A stretch of 64,000 bases of DNA from an uncultured Bacteroidales bacterium (GCA_905234755.1 CAJOIT010000001.1:310001-374000), one strand, 5' to 3'; positions 33,984 through 43,305 are shown, counted from the first letter of the stretch. The notes: generated by a model not told the origin, from the letters alone. Numbers and translations: made by a program.

Positions 33984-34865
33984 TCACAAATTCTTCTTGC
34001 TGTATTTCTTTACCATCTCCTTTGCATCCTGTAGGAGCCGTTTTCGCAACCAGTCCGGACTTACAACCTCGACCTCTGCCCCCATAGCTCTCAAGGCGTT
34101 GATAAAATCGTCGGTTGGAACCAAACACAATTCGAACAAATTGGGAGCGACTTCTTTTTGTGTGCTATGGAGGGGCAATGAATTCAAATATTTGGCACGC
34201 AAGTCTGTGGTTCTCAGTAGAACTTTTTCTGCTTTGCCATCATTCATTATCACACCGAAATAGCGTGAAAAATAATCGTCAGCATAAAAATCGGCGGGCA
34301 ATTTGAAAAACTTGTTTGTAATTTTCACATCATCCATACGGTCAAGCGCGTAAAGGCGCAACGAAGCATGAAAATCGGTGTGAGCCAGCACATACCAACG
34401 TCTGCCAAAGTAGCGCAGGGCGTACGGCTCAATCTCAAATTCGCGTGCCGTTTGCATTTCGTAACTATGGTAGGTAATTAAGATGCGTTGACAATCACGC
34501 ATGGCTGTTGTAATTTTCGACAGGAATTTGTTGCTAGACGTAGCAGCTTTTTCGAGAATTATACGGTCGTTTAGGTCAAGGTTTTCGCTCATAAGGCGAT
34601 TCACAGCGAAAGCGGAATATAATAATTCGTGAGTTTCCTTGCTGTTTTCAATATAGTACTTGTCTCTATGCCGGTCGTATTTTATTTGAACCGAGAATAT
34701 ATCCTCGATAGCGGCTTTCGTCCTTATGAATGTGCGCCGCGGAATTTCTTCTTCATTCTCGCGTGCCAACGATTCATTTATTTCTTTCAAGGAATAGCCG
34801 TCTTTGCTATTCAGCAGCAACTCCAACAACCAGATGTAACGCTTGAAAAGTGATGTGGGTGTCAT
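33984..34865 (-). CDS. HTH-WYL transcriptional regulator
   Basis: A 293-residue protein: an N-terminal winged helix-turn-helix (residues about 5-65, FKRYIWLLELLLNSKDGYSLKEINESL), a WYL domain (about 125-185) with the defining RRWYVLAHTDFHASLRLYALDRM, and a C-terminal WCX-like domain. WYL regulators commonly bind nucleic acid or a nucleotide ligand and control defence genes in phage-resistance islands. The gene starts 2 nt after the stop of the nuclease gene on the same strand, so the two are surely cotranscribed and the regulator probably controls the nuclease. No operator was identified. Confidence 0.9.
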   Translation of the reverse strand: MTPTSLFKRYIWLLELLLNSKDGYSLKEINESLARENEEEIPRRTFIRTKAAIEDIFSVQIKYDRHRDKYYIENSKETHELLYSAFAVNRLMSENLDLNDRIILEKAATSSNKFLSKITTAMRDCQRILITYHSYEMQTAREFEIEPYALRYFGRRWYVLAHTDFHASLRLYALDRMDDVKITNKFFKLPADFYADDYFSRYFGVIMNDGKAEKVLLRTTDLRAKYLNSLPLHSTQKEVAPNLFELCLVPTDDFINALRAMGAEVEVVSPDWLRKRLLQDAKEMVKKYSKKNL

Positions 34866-34867
34866 AG

Positions 34868-36730
34868 TTATTTCCAGTAACGGGTTTCGAGATAGGTAAT
34901 TAACTCAGGATACAAATTCTTTTCATCAATGGGAGCGAGAAACTCTTTCGGATCAACTTCAATAAGTTTTGATTTATCTACAATGGTTTCTCTAAAGGTG
35001 GCAATGTCTTTTTTGATTTCAGCATTGTCATTTGGGCGAACAATGATGTGAATAAAATCATCTGCTTCTAAAGGTTTCTTTTTGTATCCAAATCCACATA
35101 CGGGATGCTTAGCAATAATCTGTTCCATCAGTAATTCTTGTCTGGCAAATTCATACAATGGATCCCATTCATAGTCCAGTATCCACTCCTTCAGATTAGA
35201 AGATGTCAAGTTAGCTAAATCTACATATCGTTCAATGCTCTCTTTTCGTGCGCGTTTTTTGGGCGTCTTTTCGTAGGATTCTGTATATTTCCACTCAATA
35301 GGAATCAAGATTTTTTTCTCTTTTTCTGTTTCTACTAACACAAAAGCATCTACAGATGTGCATTTTGCCCCCCTTGTTTCATGTTTTTCTCCCAAAAGTT
35401 TCTTGTTTTTACAAACAAATTCAAAAGTGATATAGCCACCATCTTTATCTAGCGGAGATGGAATAACCTGTTTTATTTGCAGACCTGTCGCTTTTTCAAT
35501 AATAGCTTTAATTGCAGCATCATCTTTTCGCAATGCAAAAAGATGGTTGAGACAGTGGATTTGTGAGGAAACAAGATGTCCTGAAGGCATAGATCCGCTT
35601 TCGCCCCACCAAGTAATGTCATGATCTTTAAAATATTCAATAGCGAAATCCCTAATGCCACTATATAGATTAACACTGCTACATATAGGTTTTAGCATAT
35701 AATCAGGATAGATAGTATATTTTTTATTATTACTTTTGATAATCATTGGTCCGTTTGCTTCTGCTTTTTCCATTATTGGCTCTGATAAAAGTTTAATTTG
35801 ACGGCTCGTTTGGAGACAATTATATTCTAATACCTTCTGATGCTTAAATTCAACTTTAATTTTAGATGACCATTGTCCATCATTTATTGTTTTAATCAAG
35901 GTTTCTTTTTCTGATTCTATCATTGGATGTAATTTGTCAGTTAGAAAAATGCCATTAATATTCTTGCATTTTCCTTCTTTGTACATAGAGTATATATTTT
36001 CAAACGACCGATGTGTAGAATCTTTAGGAATAAGAATATTTTTAGACATTAGGTCGACCATTACATTTACATAAAAAAACAATTCTGAAATTATTCCAAC
36101 TTTTTTATTAGTACTTGTTTTTAGCTCGTATATGTTAAGTGTGTTTTTATAAATACTCCAAATATCTAAGAAACTACTAGGTGTTATTGAATAATTTTCT
36201 TTTTTTGAAACAAGTTTGTCAAATAGATGTACAGGTAATTGATGGTCTATCGCTTCGTATATTGATTTATATTTGTCACAGTACGCTTTTTCTATTTTTG
36301 CCTCTTTGTGGAAAATCTTTTTTTCAGTATCAGTATTTTTATCAGTGATAGGGACATTAATGACTAACTGATGTTTTCCAAAATTTTTTATTTCCTCATT
36401 GTAGTTATCTGTGTATGCCCACGGATAGATTTCAGTAAATTTCTTTAATCTATAAATAAACCTATTATAATGTTCCTTTTTATTTCTTGCAGTACTTAAT
36501 AATATATCACCTGATATTTTAACCATGTCAATGTATTCTGGCAATAATGTCTTCAAACAAATTGCCCATCCTTCAAATGCAGAATCATCTGTTTGCATAT
36601 TGGAGGTAAGACCTTTTTCTTCCATCTTTATTGTCAATACTTTATCTTCAACAGAAAATTTCATTCCTGACGGCAATCTGAAGTTTTTGTTTTTTGCCTG
36701 TAGCTTTTCTAATATTTCTATACTATTCAT
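34868..36730 (-). CDS. large protein with two PD-(D/E)XK-like nuclease motifs (C-terminal half PGN_0703-like)
   Basis: A 620-residue protein. The C-terminal half (about 340-620) matches the PGN_0703-type putative restriction endonuclease family: YFKDHDITWWGESGSMPSGHLVSSQIHCLNHLFALRKDDAA, then GYITFEFV, TRGAKCTSVDAFV (Asp461) and ILIPIEWKYTE (Glu479, Lys481), a complete D-(x)n-ExK set. The N-terminal half carries a second set: SSFLDIWSIYKNTLNIYELKT with Asp189, Glu202 and Lys204, followed by NKKVGIISELFFYVNVMVDLM. No methyltransferase is adjacent; the WYL gene is. It is strongly AT-rich compared with gcvP nearby, suggesting transfer. A minus-strand -7 box TAAATTTG is at 36769-36762. DNA cleavage is inferred, not shown. 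Confidence 0.75.
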   Translation of the reverse strand: MNSIEILEKLQAKNKNFRLPSGMKFSVEDKVLTIKMEEKGLTSNMQTDDSAFEGWAICLKTLLPEYIDMVKISGDILLSTARNKKEHYNRFIYRLKKFTEIYPWAYTDNYNEEIKNFGKHQLVINVPITDKNTDTEKKIFHKEAKIEKAYCDKYKSIYEAIDHQLPVHLFDKLVSKKENYSITPSSFLDIWSIYKNTLNIYELKTSTNKKVGIISELFFYVNVMVDLMSKNILIPKDSTHRSFENIYSMYKEGKCKNINGIFLTDKLHPMIESEKETLIKTINDGQWSSKIKVEFKHQKVLEYNCLQTSRQIKLLSEPIMEKAEANGPMIIKSNNKKYTIYPDYMLKPICSSVNLYSGIRDFAIEYFKDHDITWWGESGSMPSGHLVSSQIHCLNHLFALRKDDAAIKAIIEKATGLQIKQVIPSPLDKDGGYITFEFVCKNKKLLGEKHETRGAKCTSVDAFVLVETEKEKKILIPIEWKYTESYEKTPKKRARKESIERYVDLANLTSSNLKEWILDYEWDPLYEFARQELLMEQIIAKHPVCGFGYKKKPLEADDFIHIIVRPNDNAEIKKDIATFRETIVDKSKLIEVDPKEFLAPIDEKNLYPELITYLETRYWK

Positions 36731-36852
36731 ATTGATAAATTTAAAGCAACTCCTATTTAAACAAATTTACATCGTTTCTCCAAACCCCGCCGAAGCCCGT
36801 TAAACAGAATCTAAAGATAACGACACAGCAAATTTATGTATTTTTCTATAAA

Positions 36853-37818
36853 TTAACAATTCAAAATCTCCACAGCCTTTTCCACATCCATCTCCGTAAT
36901 CCCCACAATCGGGTCAATGCGAATGAAATGCTCTTCCTGCTCGGGCAGTACATCCTTGAGGTCGTCCAAGATGACATAACGTTGTGCGTCCATGCCAACT
37001 CCAAGCACTTCGTTGAAATAGGCCTTGATTTCGTTTCCTCGGCTTGAACAGAACATATCTGCTGTAATCACATCCAATTTGCTCAAATCCGTTTCCAACA
37101 ATTTGTCATCGTCCAGATGCATTGGCGTAATGCCCTCAATCCAACCCGGCAAGTCGCGGTCGTACCACATGCGTTGCAAATTGTCCAACCCCATATAGCG
37201 CCACGAGGAACTGACAACAATACGAGCATCGGTTGCATCAATGATTTTCTGGAGGTTTGTTACTGACTCTGGGTCAAACAAATGACCATACTTGTCCTTG
37301 TATGGCAAGTCTTGTGCCTTTAATTTTGCATAATATCTTTCGGTATTCAGCACGCCGTCGAAGTCAAGAAAAATCAGAGGATGGTCTTTTCCGTCAAGCT
37401 CAGCTTTGGCTTCTTTTTCCTTTTCAAAGCAGACATCCGCCGTTGTCCTGAAAATCCTTTGCTCGCCACGATTGCCTGTAGCTTGCCAATTTTGCAAATA
37501 TGGATTCTCTTTATCAACAAGGTAATCACAACTTTCCTTCAATGTGTTCATATCCGTGTCGAAAAACAGATTTTCCGAAATAGCAGGCAACATTCTGAAA
37601 ACTTCCCTGCTTCCATCGAAGATTTCCTTGTTTTCCAAGTATTCATTCAATGTTCCCATTATGATGAATTTCTTTTCTTCAACGTGATGCAATACAGCCT
37701 CCTTCATAAATCCATCAAGCACACCCCTAAGCCTGCTATCGTCATAATTTGCACCGCTAGCCTTCAAATATGCCTCCAAATGTGGCATGTCATAGTAAAG
37801 TTCAATTTTCCCGTTCAT
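36853..37818 (-). CDS. HAD-superfamily phosphatase of the RNA-repair (Swiss Army Knife) type with unknown N-terminal domain
   Basis: About 321 residues. The C-terminal half (from about residue 150) is a HAD domain: motif I IFLDFDGVLN with Asp nucleophile, motif II VVSSSWR, and RYVILDDLKDVL with the acidic motif IV. This subtype is described as the HAD domain in Swiss Army Knife RNA repair proteins (PF18143). The first 150 residues form an uncharacterised alpha+beta domain. Start 37818 (MNGKIELYYD) is chosen; an ATG at 37830 is also in frame. A minus-strand -7 box TAACTTTG lies at 37848-37841. It precedes the candidate nuclease on the same strand by 122 nt. Confidence 0.75.
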   Translation of the reverse strand: MNGKIELYYDMPHLEAYLKASGANYDDSRLRGVLDGFMKEAVLHHVEEKKFIIMGTLNEYLENKEIFDGSREVFRMLPAISENLFFDTDMNTLKESCDYLVDKENPYLQNWQATGNRGEQRIFRTTADVCFEKEKEAKAELDGKDHPLIFLDFDGVLNTERYYAKLKAQDLPYKDKYGHLFDPESVTNLQKIIDATDARIVVSSSWRYMGLDNLQRMWYDRDLPGWIEGITPMHLDDDKLLETDLSKLDVITADMFCSSRGNEIKAYFNEVLGVGMDAQRYVILDDLKDVLPEQEEHFIRIDPIVGITEMDVEKAVEILNC

Positions 37819-37830
37819 TTTTATATGCAT

Positions 37831-38036
37831 TTATTTCGCACAAAGTTACGGTGTTTAATGTGCCATCATGTGGCGCAGTGTAAAAAAATTTTAATAAATT
37901 TTCGTTACAAAAATAATCTTTTCCCCTCGTAATAACAGCCGTTGAAAAAATTCCATAACAAAATAAAATTGCGAACACAAAATATTTATAATTTTACGCA
38001 AAATTTTTTAACGCAAACACTAATATAGAAAATACA
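37831..38036. other. AT-rich divergent promoter region
   Basis: About 200 bp between the minus-strand HAD gene and gcvP. It is AT-rich; the TAACTTTG box read on minus serves the HAD gene. I see no glycine riboswitch and no clear consensus promoter for gcvP. Confidence 0.5.
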
Positions 38037-40889
38037 ATGATTAGAGAAGATTTCTACACCCGCCACGTGGGTCCGAGAGAAAGCGAATACGCTGAAATGC
38101 TCAAGAAAATCGGAGCAAAATCACTCGACAAATTCATTGATCAGGTCATTCCGACCAAAATCAGACTGAAAGAAAACTTGAAGCTTGATGAACCGCTCAC
38201 AGAAGATGAGTTCCTCGTAAAACTCAAAGCTATGGCTTCGAAAAACAAAATCTACCGCACACTTATCGGTATGGGATACTACGGCACTGCTGTTCCATCG
38301 GTAATTTTGCGCAATGTTTTCGAAAATCCTAGCTGGTACACTTCATACACTCCATATCAGGCAGAAATTTCGCAGGGACGTCTCGAAGCTCTTCTTAACT
38401 TCCAGACCGTCATCACCGAACTCACCGGAATGGAACTTGCTAACTGCTCGCTCCTCGACGAAGGTACCGCAGCAGCCGAAGCAGCAAGAATGATGTTCGA
38501 ATGCCGCTCGCGTCAGGCAGCTAAGGAAGGCCGCAACGTAGTTTTCGTTGACAAGGACATCTTCCCGCAGACCTTGGACGTAATTCTCATGCGTACCGAA
38601 CCACTGGGAATCGAAGTAGAAGTCGGCGACTACAAGAAGGTAAAACTTTCGAAGAAATATATAGGTGCAATTCTCCAGTACCCGAGCGCAAGCGGCGAAA
38701 TCAGGGACTATGCAAAATTCACCGAAACTGCACACGAAAACGAAATGCTCGTAACTGCAGTTGTTGATACTATGGCTCTTGTTCTGCTCAAGTCGCCGGC
38801 ATCGTGGGGCGCTGACATTGTCGTTGGTAACACCCAGCGTTTCGGACTTCCGATGGGATTCGGCGGACCACACGCTGCTTTCATGGCCACTTCCGACAAG
38901 TACAAACGCAAAATGCCGGGACGTATTATCGGTGTCAGCGTTGATAAGTTCGGACGCAAGGCTCTCCGTCTCGCATTGCAGACCCGCGAACAGCACATCA
39001 AGCGCGAAGATGCTACATCGAACATCTGCACCGCTCAGGCTCTGCTCGCAATGATGGCTGGTTTCTACGTTGTATATCACGGACCAGAGGGAATGAGAAG
39101 AATCGCTAACAACATCTACTCATCAGCAAAATTCCTCGCCGCCGAAATTAAGAAGCTCGGCTACAAGATTGAACATACAAACATCTTCGATACAGTTATC
39201 GTAAACGGCGCCGACAAGAAGGCTATCGAAAAGCTCGCTTTGCAGCGCAAGATAAACTTCCACTACATCGACGAAAAGACCGTTGGCTTCAGCACCGACG
39301 AACTTATTTCGGTTGCAGATGTAAACAACATCCTCGAAATCTTTGCTCTCGCAGCAGGCAAGAAGGCAAAGAAGGTTGAAGATGTTCCGATGGTAAATAT
39401 GGATGCTAAGTTTGCAAGAACAGACAGCATTTTCAACCAGAAGGTATTCAACAGCTACCACAGCGAAACCGAAATGATGCGTTACATCAAGAAACTCGAA
39501 AGACGCGACATTTCCCTTACCCAGTCGATGATTTCGCTCGGTTCGTGCACCATGAAGCTCAACCCTGCAACTTCGATGTTGCCACTGAGCTGGCCGGAAT
39601 TCGCAAACATTCACCCGTTTGTTCCAAAGAACCAGGCTCTCGGTTACTACGAACTCATCGAAGACATTTCGAAGGACCTTTCGACAATTACAGGCTTTGC
39701 AGCAACAACCTTGCAGCCAAATTCGGGTGCAACTGGCGAACATACAGGCCTTATGATCATCCGTGCTTATCACCACGCAAGAAAGGAAGCTCACAGGAAT
39801 GTCTGCATTATCCCGACATCGGCACACGGAACCAACCCCGCAAGTATGGCAATGGCAGGTTTCAAGCTTGTTCTTGTCAACTGCGACGAACACGGTAACA
39901 TCGATGTTAAGGACTTGAAGGAAAAGGCAGTTGCCAACAAGGACAACCTTGCTGCAATGATGATTACCTATCCATCAACCCACGGCGTATTCGAGAACAA
40001 GATTCTCGACATCGTAAAGATTATCCACGACAACGGCGGTCTCGTATATATGGACGGTGCAAACATGAACGCACAGGTTGCTCTCACCAACCCCGGAACT
40101 ATCGGAGCAGATGTTTGCCACCTCAACCTCCACAAGACCTTTGCTAGCCCTCACGGTGGTGGCGGTCCTGGCATCGGAACCGTTTCGGTATGCAAGAAGC
40201 TCGTTGACTTCCTCCCGACACACAGCGTAATCAAGACCGGCGGCAAGAAGGGCATCCGCGCTATCACATCGGCTCCGTTCGGTAGCGCAATGATACTTCC
40301 TATCACCTACGCTTACATCAAGATGATGGGCGAACGCGGTTTGAAGGAAGCAACTAAGATTGCTATCCTCAACGCAAACTACATTGCAAGCGAATTGAAG
40401 GATACATTCAGCGTTCTCTACACTGGCGAAACTGGCCGTTGCGCACACGAAATGATTCTCGACGTTCAGAAGTTCCGCGCTGAATATGGCGTTGAAGCTG
40501 CCGACATCGCTCACCGTCTGATGGACTTCGGATTCCACGCTCCAACATTGTCGTTCCCAGTACACGAAACCCTCATGGTTGAACCTACCGAGAGCGAAAG
40601 CAAGCAGGAACTCGACCGCTTCATCGAGACAATGAAGGTTATCAAGGCTGAATGCGAAGACATTAAGGCTGGCAAGTACACCCACGAGGACAACCCGCTT
40701 GTAAATGCACCTCACACCCAGTTCGAATGTACTGCAAGCGAATGGAACCACTGCTATCCGCGTGAAAAGGCAGCATTCCCGCTACCATGGATCAAGGAAA
40801 ACAAGTTCTGGCCGTATGTTGCAAAGATCGACAATGCTTATGGCGACCGCAACCTCGATTGCAAGTGCAACCAGCTCGAAGAAGAATAA
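38037..40889 (+). CDS. gcvP: glycine dehydrogenase (decarboxylating), P protein
   Basis: A 950-residue full-length P protein of the glycine cleavage system. It decarboxylates glycine with PLP and passes the aminomethyl group to lipoylated H protein. N-terminal half (RHVGPRESEYAEMLKKIGAKSLDKF...MGYYGTAVPSVILRNVFENPSWYTSYTPYQAEISQGRLEALLNFQT) and C-terminal half are both present; the PLP lysine is Lys700 in NLHKTFASPHGGGGPG. No gcvT or gcvH lies in the window. Codon use favours C-ending codons (AAC, GAC, ATC, CTC, TTC) far more than the AT-rich genes to its left, suggesting strong expression. Confidence 0.97.
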   Translation: MIREDFYTRHVGPRESEYAEMLKKIGAKSLDKFIDQVIPTKIRLKENLKLDEPLTEDEFLVKLKAMASKNKIYRTLIGMGYYGTAVPSVILRNVFENPSWYTSYTPYQAEISQGRLEALLNFQTVITELTGMELANCSLLDEGTAAAEAARMMFECRSRQAAKEGRNVVFVDKDIFPQTLDVILMRTEPLGIEVEVGDYKKVKLSKKYIGAILQYPSASGEIRDYAKFTETAHENEMLVTAVVDTMALVLLKSPASWGADIVVGNTQRFGLPMGFGGPHAAFMATSDKYKRKMPGRIIGVSVDKFGRKALRLALQTREQHIKREDATSNICTAQALLAMMAGFYVVYHGPEGMRRIANNIYSSAKFLAAEIKKLGYKIEHTNIFDTVIVNGADKKAIEKLALQRKINFHYIDEKTVGFSTDELISVADVNNILEIFALAAGKKAKKVEDVPMVNMDAKFARTDSIFNQKVFNSYHSETEMMRYIKKLERRDISLTQSMISLGSCTMKLNPATSMLPLSWPEFANIHPFVPKNQALGYYELIEDISKDLSTITGFAATTLQPNSGATGEHTGLMIIRAYHHARKEAHRNVCIIPTSAHGTNPASMAMAGFKLVLVNCDEHGNIDVKDLKEKAVANKDNLAAMMITYPSTHGVFENKILDIVKIIHDNGGLVYMDGANMNAQVALTNPGTIGADVCHLNLHKTFASPHGGGGPGIGTVSVCKKLVDFLPTHSVIKTGGKKGIRAITSAPFGSAMILPITYAYIKMMGERGLKEATKIAILNANYIASELKDTFSVLYTGETGRCAHEMILDVQKFRAEYGVEAADIAHRLMDFGFHAPTLSFPVHETLMVEPTESESKQELDRFIETMKVIKAECEDIKAGKYTHEDNPLVNAPHTQFECTASEWNHCYPREKAAFPLPWIKENKFWPYVAKIDNAYGDRNLDCKCNQLEEE

Positions 40890-40910
40890 TCAATTGATTG
40901 ATAACAAAAA

Positions 40911-40938
40911 AGTCCGGCAGAAATGTCGGACTTTTTTT
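40911..40938 (+). terminator. intrinsic terminator of gcvP
   Basis: Nine-base stem AGTCCGGCA (40911-40919) with TGTCGGACT (40924-40932), one G-T wobble, GAAA tetraloop, then T-run 40933-40938. A-run on the left also permits use on the minus strand. Confidence 0.93.
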
Positions 40939-41017
40939 GTTATACATTGAAATTCTCGGTATGCAATTCAGAATCATTTTTTTGAATCATTAAATTTTTA
41001 AATCCTTGAATTTTATG

Positions 41018-41025
41018 TAACTTTG
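41018..41025 (+). promoter_or_regulatory. -7 element of tyrS
   Basis: TAACTTTG matches TAnnTTTG, 23 nt before the tyrS start codon. No TTTG at the usual -33 spacing. Confidence 0.6.
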
Positions 41026-41048
41026 CGCCAAATTAGATTTAAAATACG

Positions 41049-42344
41049 ATGAAAAATTTCATAGAAGAACTCAAATGGAGAGGAATGCTGCAGGATATGA
41101 TTCCCGGCACTGAAGAAGCTCTACAGAAAGAACACGTTGCGGCATACGTTGGTATTGACCCGACTGCCGACTCACTTCATATTGGACATTTGTGCGGAAT
41201 AATGATGCTCAAGCACTTGCAGAATTGCGGACATAAGCCCATCGCTCTCATTGGCGGTGCAACAGGCATGATTGGCGACCCGTCGGGAAAGTCGCTCGAA
41301 CGCAACCTGCTTGACGAGGAAACCTTGCGTCATAACCAGCAGTGCATAAAGAACCAGCTCGCTAAATTCCTCGATTTTGAATCCGATATTCCAAACAAGG
41401 CCGAACTCGTGAACAACTACGACTGGATGAAAGATTTCACTTTCCTCGAGTTTGCCCGCAAGGTTGGAAAACTCATCACAGTAAACTATATGATGGCAAA
41501 GGACTCGGTAAAGAAGCGTCTCAACGGTGAAGCCCGCGACGGTATGTCTTTTACCGAATTCACATATCAGCTTTTGCAGGGCTACGACTTCCTGCATCTC
41601 TACCAGACCAAGAACTGCAAATTGCAGATGGGCGGTAGCGACCAGTGGGGTAACATTACCACAGGAACAGAACTTATCCGTCGTACTTGCGGAGGCGAGG
41701 CCTACGCGCTTACTTGTCCGCTTATCACCAAGTCGGACGGTGTGAAGTTCGGCAAGACCGAATCGGGTAATGTTTGGCTCGATCCTGAAAAGACAAGTCC
41801 GTACAAGTTCTACCAGTTCTGGCTCAATGTTTCGGACGACGATGCAAAGCGCTACATCAAGATATTCACCACTTTGGACAAGGAAACAATTGATGCGCTC
41901 ATCGCACAGCACGATGAAGCTCCAAATATGCGAATCCTCCAGAAGCGTCTTGCTGAAGAAATTACCGTTATGGTACACTCGCGCAGCGAATACGACGCCG
42001 CAGTCGAAGCATCGCAGATTCTTTTCGGCAATGCAACCAGCGACGCTCTTCGCAAGCTCGATGAAAAGACTTTCCTCGCTGTATTCGATGGCGTACCTAC
42101 ATACAATGTTGCAAAGGCAAAGTTTGATGCAGGAATAAATGTTCTCGACCTTCTTGCTGGCGAAACCGATATTTTCCCATCAAAGGGCGAACTGAAGCGC
42201 ACCATCAAGGGCAACGGAATGAGCATCAACAAGGAAAAATACTCCGACGAGGCTGGAATCATCAATACCGATAACCTCATTAACGGCAAATACTTGCTTG
42301 TGCAGAAGGGAAAGAAGAACTACTTCTTGGTGATTGCAGAATAG
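41049..42344 (+). CDS. tyrS: tyrosyl-tRNA synthetase
   Basis: A 431-residue class I synthetase. The HIGH motif is present as [10 protein letters not shown], tyrosine-binding [28 protein letters not shown], the KMSKS-type loop as [16 protein letters not shown], and a C-terminal S4-like RNA-binding segment ([32 protein letters not shown]...). It charges tRNA-Tyr with tyrosine. It has its own promoter and terminator and stands alone. Its codon bias is similar to gcvP, as expected for a highly expressed housekeeping gene. Confidence 0.97.
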   Translation: MKNFIEELKWRGMLQDMIPGTEEALQKEHVAAYVGIDPTADSLHIGHLCGIMMLKHLQNCGHKPIALIGGATGMIGDPSGKSLERNLLDEETLRHNQQCIKNQLAKFLDFESDIPNKAELVNNYDWMKDFTFLEFARKVGKLITVNYMMAKDSVKKRLNGEARDGMSFTEFTYQLLQGYDFLHLYQTKNCKLQMGGSDQWGNITTGTELIRRTCGGEAYALTCPLITKSDGVKFGKTESGNVWLDPEKTSPYKFYQFWLNVSDDDAKRYIKIFTTLDKETIDALIAQHDEAPNMRILQKRLAEEITVMVHSRSEYDAAVEASQILFGNATSDALRKLDEKTFLAVFDGVPTYNVAKAKFDAGINVLDLLAGETDIFPSKGELKRTIKGNGMSINKEKYSDEAGIINTDNLINGKYLLVQKGKKNYFLVIAE

Positions 42345-42365
42345 AAGCAGAACAGATATTTAAGA

Positions 42366-42418
42366 AAAAGGATTTGCGGTATTCTATGAAGAATGTTGCA
42401 AATCCTTTTCTTTTTTTT
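42366..42418 (+). terminator. intrinsic terminator of tyrS
   Basis: A long stem: AAAAGGATTTGC (42366-42377) with GCAAATCCTTTT (42398-42409), extended inward by seven more pairs (three G-T), loop 42385-42390, then eight T residues at 42411-42418. Confidence 0.92.
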
Positions 42419-42462
42419 ACACCTTTTTTCACCATAATATTAATCGGTATTTGAAATTGTTG

Positions 42463-42470
42463 TATTTTTG
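42463..42470 (+). promoter_or_regulatory. -7 element of the toxin-antitoxin operon
   Basis: TATTTTTG matches TAnnTTTG, 32 nt before the antitoxin start. The -33 box is not at standard spacing. Confidence 0.5.
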
Positions 42471-42502
42471 CAAAAAGAAAAAATCAAAGAGGAGACAACT
42501 AA

Positions 42503-42703
42503 ATGGCAACGATCACATTGGAATACGATGGCAGAAATTCGGCAATCAAAAAGCTAATTGCTGAAATTCTTAATCTTGGCGCAAAGGAAAAGGTTGAAGA
42601 AAGTCCATACAACCCCGAGTTTGTGAAAAAGATAAAACGTGGGCAAGAAGACATAAAAAACGGCAAAGGCATAAAAATCAATATTGAAGATTTATGGAAA
42701 TAA
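42503..42703 (+). CDS. antitoxin of a YoeB-type pair (DUF2683-like)
   Basis: A 66-residue protein: MATITLEYDGRNSAIKKLIAEILNLG, a beta strand plus helix typical of small ribbon-helix-helix-type or DUF2683 antitoxins, then a charged disordered tail (PYNPEFVKKIKRGQEDIKNGKGIKINIEDLWK) that would wrap the toxin. It overlaps the toxin gene by 10 nt, the standard type II arrangement. It probably neutralises the toxin and represses the operon. Confidence 0.85.
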   Translation: MATITLEYDGRNSAIKKLIAEILNLGAKEKVEESPYNPEFVKKIKRGQEDIKNGKGIKINIEDLWK

Positions 42704-42957
42704 TCCTTTCTCCTGACGCGAATGACGATTTGCAGTTCTGGAAAAAGTCTGGTAATGTTTCCGTCCAAAAGAAAATTGCAAATCTTATTGCCGACATTGC
42801 CGCTCATCCAAAGACAGGCATTGGCAAACCCGAAGAATTAAAATACGACTTGTCTGAAAAATGGTCTCGTCATATTGACAGGAAGAACCGCATTGTGTAT
42901 CAAATATTTGAAACAGAAGTTCATATCCTGTCATTAAAGGGGCATTACGAAAAATAA
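42694..42957 (+). CDS. yoeB: YoeB/Txe-family mRNA interferase toxin
   Basis: An 87-residue toxin. Family landmarks: IADIAAHPKTGIGKPEELKYDLSEKWSRHIDRKNRIVYQIFETEVHILSLKGHYEK. The catalytic set is in place: Glu47, Arg59 and Arg66, and the terminal His84-Tyr85. YoeB cleaves mRNA at the ribosome during translation and arrests growth when not bound by antitoxin. The motifs are intact, so it is probably active. Confidence 0.93.
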   Translation: MEIILSPDANDDLQFWKKSGNVSVQKKIANLIADIAAHPKTGIGKPEELKYDLSEKWSRHIDRKNRIVYQIFETEVHILSLKGHYEK

Positions 42958-42989
42958 GGCTTGAGAAATCAGCCTGTAGGTAAATATAG

Positions 42990-43090
42990 CTTGGCATTGC
43001 ATTTCTACCGTAGAAATGCAATGCCAAGTTTTTATATGTGTTTTTTGCAAAATACATTTTCGCCACAAATGTGTTCTTTATAAAAAACAC
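42990..43090. repeat. duplicated palindromic element, copy A
   Basis: Starts with a perfect 18-bp palindrome with CCG loop (42990-43007 and 43011-43028) followed by T5, which alone would terminate the toxin-antitoxin transcript. Then come GTGTTTTTTGCAAAATAC (43038-43055) and GTGTTCTTTATAAAAAACAC (43071-43090). From the right palindrome arm onward it matches 44183-44255 (copy B) with few changes. Confidence 0.88.
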
Positions 43091-43191
43091 TTATCCGTCT
43101 ATATTGCCTCCGATGAGATTGGTAGTGTATATCTGAAACTCCATTTCTCTTCTAAATAACCCCTACTTTTTTGTTTTATTTCAAAATATTT

Positions 43192-43222
43192 TTTGTCATA
43201 TCGTTATGGTTTCTTATATTTG
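43192..43222 (+). promoter_or_regulatory. consensus Bacteroidota promoter for the lipoprotein gene
   Basis: TTTG at 43192-43195, 19-nt spacer, TATATTTG at 43215-43222. Full match to TTTG-N19-TAnnTTTG. Leader of about 80 nt to the start codon at 43306. Confidence 0.85.
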
Positions 43223-43305
43223 CCCTCGGTTTGGCAAACAACCAAGCCGATAAATTTGATTATTAAAAACCGATGTGCCGATGGAATATAACCGGTGACG
43301 GATTT

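Larger units (their letters stand above)
42958..43305. other. 348-bp gap holding repeat element copy A and a promoter
   Basis: No gene is seen. The gap contains an 18-bp palindrome, the GTGTTTTTT-type motif pair (copy A of a duplicated element) and the promoter of the downstream lipoprotein gene. Confidence 0.7.

Noticed and set aside
37831..38036. Glycine riboswitch upstream of gcvP
   Set aside because: No paired conserved core or aptamer-like structure could be traced in this AT-rich stretch.
38343..39080. Minus-strand open frame inside gcvP
   Set aside because: Strong codon bias of gcvP leaves open frames on the other strand; gcvP itself is certain.
42785..43090. Minus-strand open frame with repeated FFIKNT-like peptides
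   Set aside because: The repeats come from the duplicated palindromic DNA element (also seen near 44070-44288), not from a protein.
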